Shown here: piece by piece, positions 62,006 through 64,000 of the stretch
How the letters are laid out: each line of letters opens with the position of its first letter
How positions within the stretch are numbered: position 1 is the first letter of the stretch
Origin: JAICUF01 sp038250675
Lineage (GTDB): Bacteria > Gemmatimonadota > Gemmatimonadetes > Gemmatimonadales > GWC2-71-9
Assembly: GCA_038250675.1 (NCBI GenBank)
Contig: JBBSCB010000014.1
Coordinates: forward strand, 10,156-74,155
Reading direction: 5' to 3'
DNA length: 64,000 nucleotides
Position numbers and translations under genes: made by a program
The notes under the pieces: generated by a model
The model's database searches: none
Seen by the model: the letters and a program-made list of their open reading frames with translations, nothing else
Told to the model about the DNA's origin: nothing

Positions 62006-62865
62006 TACTTGCTCCCCTTCTTCTTGGGCGCGGGCTTCTTGGCCGGCTTCGTCGCCGGCTTCCTGGCCGCGGACTTCTTCGTCTTTGGAGCCGCCTTCTT
62101 TGCCGCCTTGGCCGTCGCCTTCTTGGCGGTCTTGGCCGTCTTGGCCGTCTTCTTCGCGGCCTTGGCCCTGGCCGGCCGGCTGCCGGCTGCCGGCGTCCGC
62201 GGGGTCCGCGGCGTCCGGGTCTCGATCGCCGGCTCCTCGGTCACCTCGGGCTCCACCCCCGTCAGCGCCGCTTCCTCGACCACCACCGTGTCGGACCAGA
62301 GGATGTCGTAGGCCGACGCCTCCTGGTACTGCATCACGTGCACCCCCGGCATGTTGCGGCCGCTGAGGTACAAGTTGGTGTTATGGCCGCTGGTCAGGAG
62401 CAGCACCTTGCGATCGTCGCCGCCCAGCTTGGCGATCAGTGCCGCCAGCCGCGACGTCTTGGGCGCATCGAATGCCAGCCGCTCGATCACCAGCAGCGCG
62501 TCCTCACGGGCCCGCGCATTCAGCGCGCTCCGGCGGGCCAGCTGGCGCACCTTCCTGGGGATGTCGGTCCGGTAGTCCCGCGGCTGCGGGCCGAACACGA
62601 CGCCACCGCCCCGCCAGTGCGGTGCCCGGGTCGAGCCCTGCCGCGCGCGGCCGGTGCCCTTCTGCTTCCACGGCTTCTGGTTGCCGCCGGAGACTTCGCT
62701 CCGGCCCTTGGTCTTGTGAGTACCCTGACGCTGGTTGTTCAGGAACACCTTGACCGCCTGATGCAGCACCGGCTCGTTCACGGTGCCGTCGAACATCTCG
62801 CCCGGCAGCGCGAACCTGGCGTCGCGCCGATTCCCGGCCGGCGTGTAGTGCAGTGCCTCAATCAT
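62005..62865 (-). CDS. rplD: 50S ribosomal protein L4 with histone H1-like C-terminal tail
   Basis: 286 residues from ATG 62865, against about 205 usual. The conserved body runs to about residue 204: NNQRQGTHKTKGRSEVSGGN, KPWKQKGTGRARQGSTRAPH, WRGGGVVFGP and LYLSGRNMPGVHVMQYQEAS. An acidic link (VEPEVTEEPAIETRTPRTPR) then leads to a Lys/Ala/Pro tail of about 55 residues (AKAAKKTAKTAKTAKKATAK and so on) that resembles bacterial histone H1-like proteins. There is no frame break or start codon between body and tail, so it is one polypeptide. Overlaps rplC by eight bases. Confidence 0.96.
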   Translation of the reverse strand: MIEALHYTPAGNRRDARFALPGEMFDGTVNEPVLHQAVKVFLNNQRQGTHKTKGRSEVSGGNQKPWKQKGTGRARQGSTRAPHWRGGGVVFGPQPRDYRTDIPRKVRQLARRSALNARAREDALLVIERLAFDAPKTSRLAALIAKLGGDDRKVLLLTSGHNTNLYLSGRNMPGVHVMQYQEASAYDILWSDTVVVEEAALTGVEPEVTEEPAIETRTPRTPRTPAAGSRPARAKAAKKTAKTAKTAKKATAKAAKKAAPKTKKSAARKPATKPAKKPAPKKKGSK

Positions 62866-63481
62866 GACGGCTCGGCCCTCCCTGCTTGGCCACGGTGACG
62901 ATGCCGTTCTTGGAGCCCGGGACCGCGCCCCGGACGAACAGCAGATTGCGCTCGGTGTCCACCCGGACGACCGACAGCCCCAGCTCGGTGTGCCGCTTGG
63001 CGCCCATGTGGCCCGGCATCCGCTTGCCCTTGATGACGCGCGAGGGATTGGTGCCCGGCCCGATCGAGCCCGGCTTGCGGTGCCGGGTGTTGCCGTGGCT
63101 GCCCGGTCCACCGCCAAAGCCGTAGCGGTGCACCACGCCCTGGAAGCCCCGGCCCTTGGTCGTGCCGGTGATCTTCACCAGCTCGCCCGGCGCGAAGATG
63201 TCCACCTTCACCTCGGCGCCCGCGGCCGGCGCATCGCCGTCGTGGGCAAACTCGCGGATGATGGCCGGCGCCGACTCGAGACCCCCCGCCTTGGCGTGTC
63301 CCAGCGCGGCGCGGGTCGTGCGCTGCGGCCGGCGCACGCCAAAGCCCAGCTGCACGCTGCCCGCCCCACTCTGCACCACGCGGCACGGCCCCGCCTCGAT
63401 CACCGTCACCGGCACCGCGCTGCCATCCTCGCCGAACACCCGGGTCATGCCGAGCTTGCGGCCGATCAGTCCCCTGGTCAT
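62858..63481 (-). CDS. rplC: 50S ribosomal protein L3
   Basis: 207 residues from ATG 63481 (MTRGLIGRKLGMTRVFGEDG). KITGTTKGRGFQGVVHRYGF and GGGPGSHGNTRHRKPGSIGP, then KRMPGHMGAKRHTELGLSVV, are the L3 signatures around the peptidyl-transferase loop. NLLFVRGAVPGSKNGIVTV ends the fold. Two bases after rpsJ. Confidence 0.98.
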   Translation of the reverse strand: MTRGLIGRKLGMTRVFGEDGSAVPVTVIEAGPCRVVQSGAGSVQLGFGVRRPQRTTRAALGHAKAGGLESAPAIIREFAHDGDAPAAGAEVKVDIFAPGELVKITGTTKGRGFQGVVHRYGFGGGPGSHGNTRHRKPGSIGPGTNPSRVIKGKRMPGHMGAKRHTELGLSVVRVDTERNLLFVRGAVPGSKNGIVTVAKQGGPSRHD

Positions 63482-63483
63482 GG

Positions 63484-63792
63484 CTACTCGACCTTGATCT
63501 CGACGTCCACGCCGGCCGGAAGATCCAGCTTGGTCAGCGCGTCCATCGTCTGGGGACGGGAGTCGTTGATGTCGAGCAGACGCTTGTGGGTGCGGAGCTC
63601 GAACTGCTCGCGGCTCTTCTTGTCCACGTGCGGGCTCCGCAGCACGGTCCACCGCTCGATCTTGACCGGCAGCGGGATCGGGCCGGAGACCTGGGCACCG
63701 GTCTTCTCGGCCGTCCGCACGATGTCGGCGGCGGCCTGGTCGAGGACCACGTGGTCGAATGCCTTGAGGCGGATCCGGATTCTCTGGGCCAT
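63484..63792 (-). CDS. rpsJ: 30S ribosomal protein S10
   Basis: 102 residues. MAQRIRIRLKAFDHVVLDQA, GAQVSGPIPLPVKIERWTVL, and SPHVDKKSREQFELRTHKRL are diagnostic. First ribosomal gene of the S10 operon, 54 bases after the end of tuf on the same strand. Also the NusE transcription-antitermination factor in bacteria. Confidence 0.98.
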   Translation of the reverse strand: MAQRIRIRLKAFDHVVLDQAAADIVRTAEKTGAQVSGPIPLPVKIERWTVLRSPHVDKKSREQFELRTHKRLLDINDSRPQTMDALTKLDLPAGVDVEIKVE

Positions 63793-63846
63793 CTCGTCTC
63801 TCTCAGTCGGGCAGAGGTCGTCAGCCGACGACGTGCCGTGAAACCG

Positions 63847-64000
63847 CTACTTCAGGATTTTGGTGACGACGCCGGCGCCCACGGTGCGGCCGCCCTCGCG
63901 GATCGCAAACCGCAGCCCCTCGTCCATCGCGATCGGGATGATCAGCTCGATCGTCATCTGGATGTTGTCCCCCGGCATCACCATCTCCACCCCCGCCGGC
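63847..64000 (-). CDS. tuf: Elongation factor Tu, C-terminal fragment (5' part outside window)
   Basis: The last 50 codons or so of a frame that is open at the window end, ending in a TAG stop at 63847-63849. EMVMPGDNIQMTIELIIPIA and MDEGLRFAIREGGRTVGAGV, then VTKILK, are the invariant C-terminus (domain III) of EF-Tu. Position directly upstream of rpsJ is the usual str/S10 junction. Confidence 0.95.
   Translation of the reverse strand, partial: PAGVEMVMPGDNIQMTIELIIPIAMDEGLRFAIREGGRTVGAGVVTKILK

Overview
The window is high-GC bacterial chromosome with dense, often overlapping genes. It has no tRNA, rRNA, transposase, CRISPR array or phage gene that I can see. The gene content suggests a Gemmatimonadota-like bacterium or a related soil phylum: Hanks-type kinases with PEGA or PD40 beta-propeller tails, a GWxTD-domain protein, DUF5996, many small lipoproteins, a class II (B12-dependent) ribonucleotide reductase and type IV pilin genes. 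This placement is inferred from gene content, not from a marker-gene search.

Layout. 1-4.5 kb: a truncated secreted protein, two DinB-like genes (one frameshifted), a DUF5996 gene, a PIN/Phd toxin-antitoxin pair whose antitoxin 5' end looks frameshifted, and a cupredoxin-like exported protein. 4.5-10 kb: nrdJ, carrying an in-frame interspersed palindromic repeat and preceded by a cluster of DnaA-box-like sites, then a gamma-carbonic anhydrase translationally coupled to a zinc-ribbon/kinase/PEGA/TonB-C receptor kinase. 10-25 kb: a GWxTD protein and an N-acetylmuramoyl-L-alanine amidase run leftward. Divergent from the amidase is the operon PP2C phosphatase - FHA/membrane/trypsin-like protease - AmpG-type permease. 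Facing it is the overlapping operon murQ-anmK-nagZ, so a peptidoglycan-recycling block sits beside a phospho-signalling pair. A decayed PD40 lipoprotein gene lies between the two. A lipoprotein gamma-glutamyltransferase follows. 25-36 kb: glycine-zipper lipoprotein, ABC exporter, ccdA, fur, a TIGR00300-family enzyme, priA overlapping a dipeptide epimerase, a histone-deacetylase-like hydrolase, and three tiny genes including a ubiquitin-like beta-grasp protein. 36-51 kb: a PD40 receptor kinase, glycyl-tRNA synthetase, a four-gene minor-pilin operon, purA, and the leftward chain trpS - secreted adenosine deaminase - divergent pilT - membrane M28 peptidase. 51-64 kb: the S10-spc ribosomal operon from tuf (cut by the window end) through secY, adk and map, all on the minus strand.

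How the genes may work together (inference). AmpG would import GlcNAc-anhydroMurNAc material, NagZ would release anhydroMurNAc, AnmK would phosphorylate it and MurQ would remove the lactyl ether. The L-Ala-D/L-Glu epimerase at 33 kb could process the released peptide. The PP2C/FHA-protease pair in the same transcription unit as ampG, together with two receptor kinases in the window, suggests phosphorylation-dependent control of an envelope protease tied to wall turnover.

Three coding regions (about 0.64, 3.09 and 19.46 kb) need one-base corrections to restore family-like proteins. These may be real pseudogenes or sequence errors. Several ribosomal proteins (L4, S5, L5) carry unusual low-complexity basic or Gly/Arg-rich extensions.
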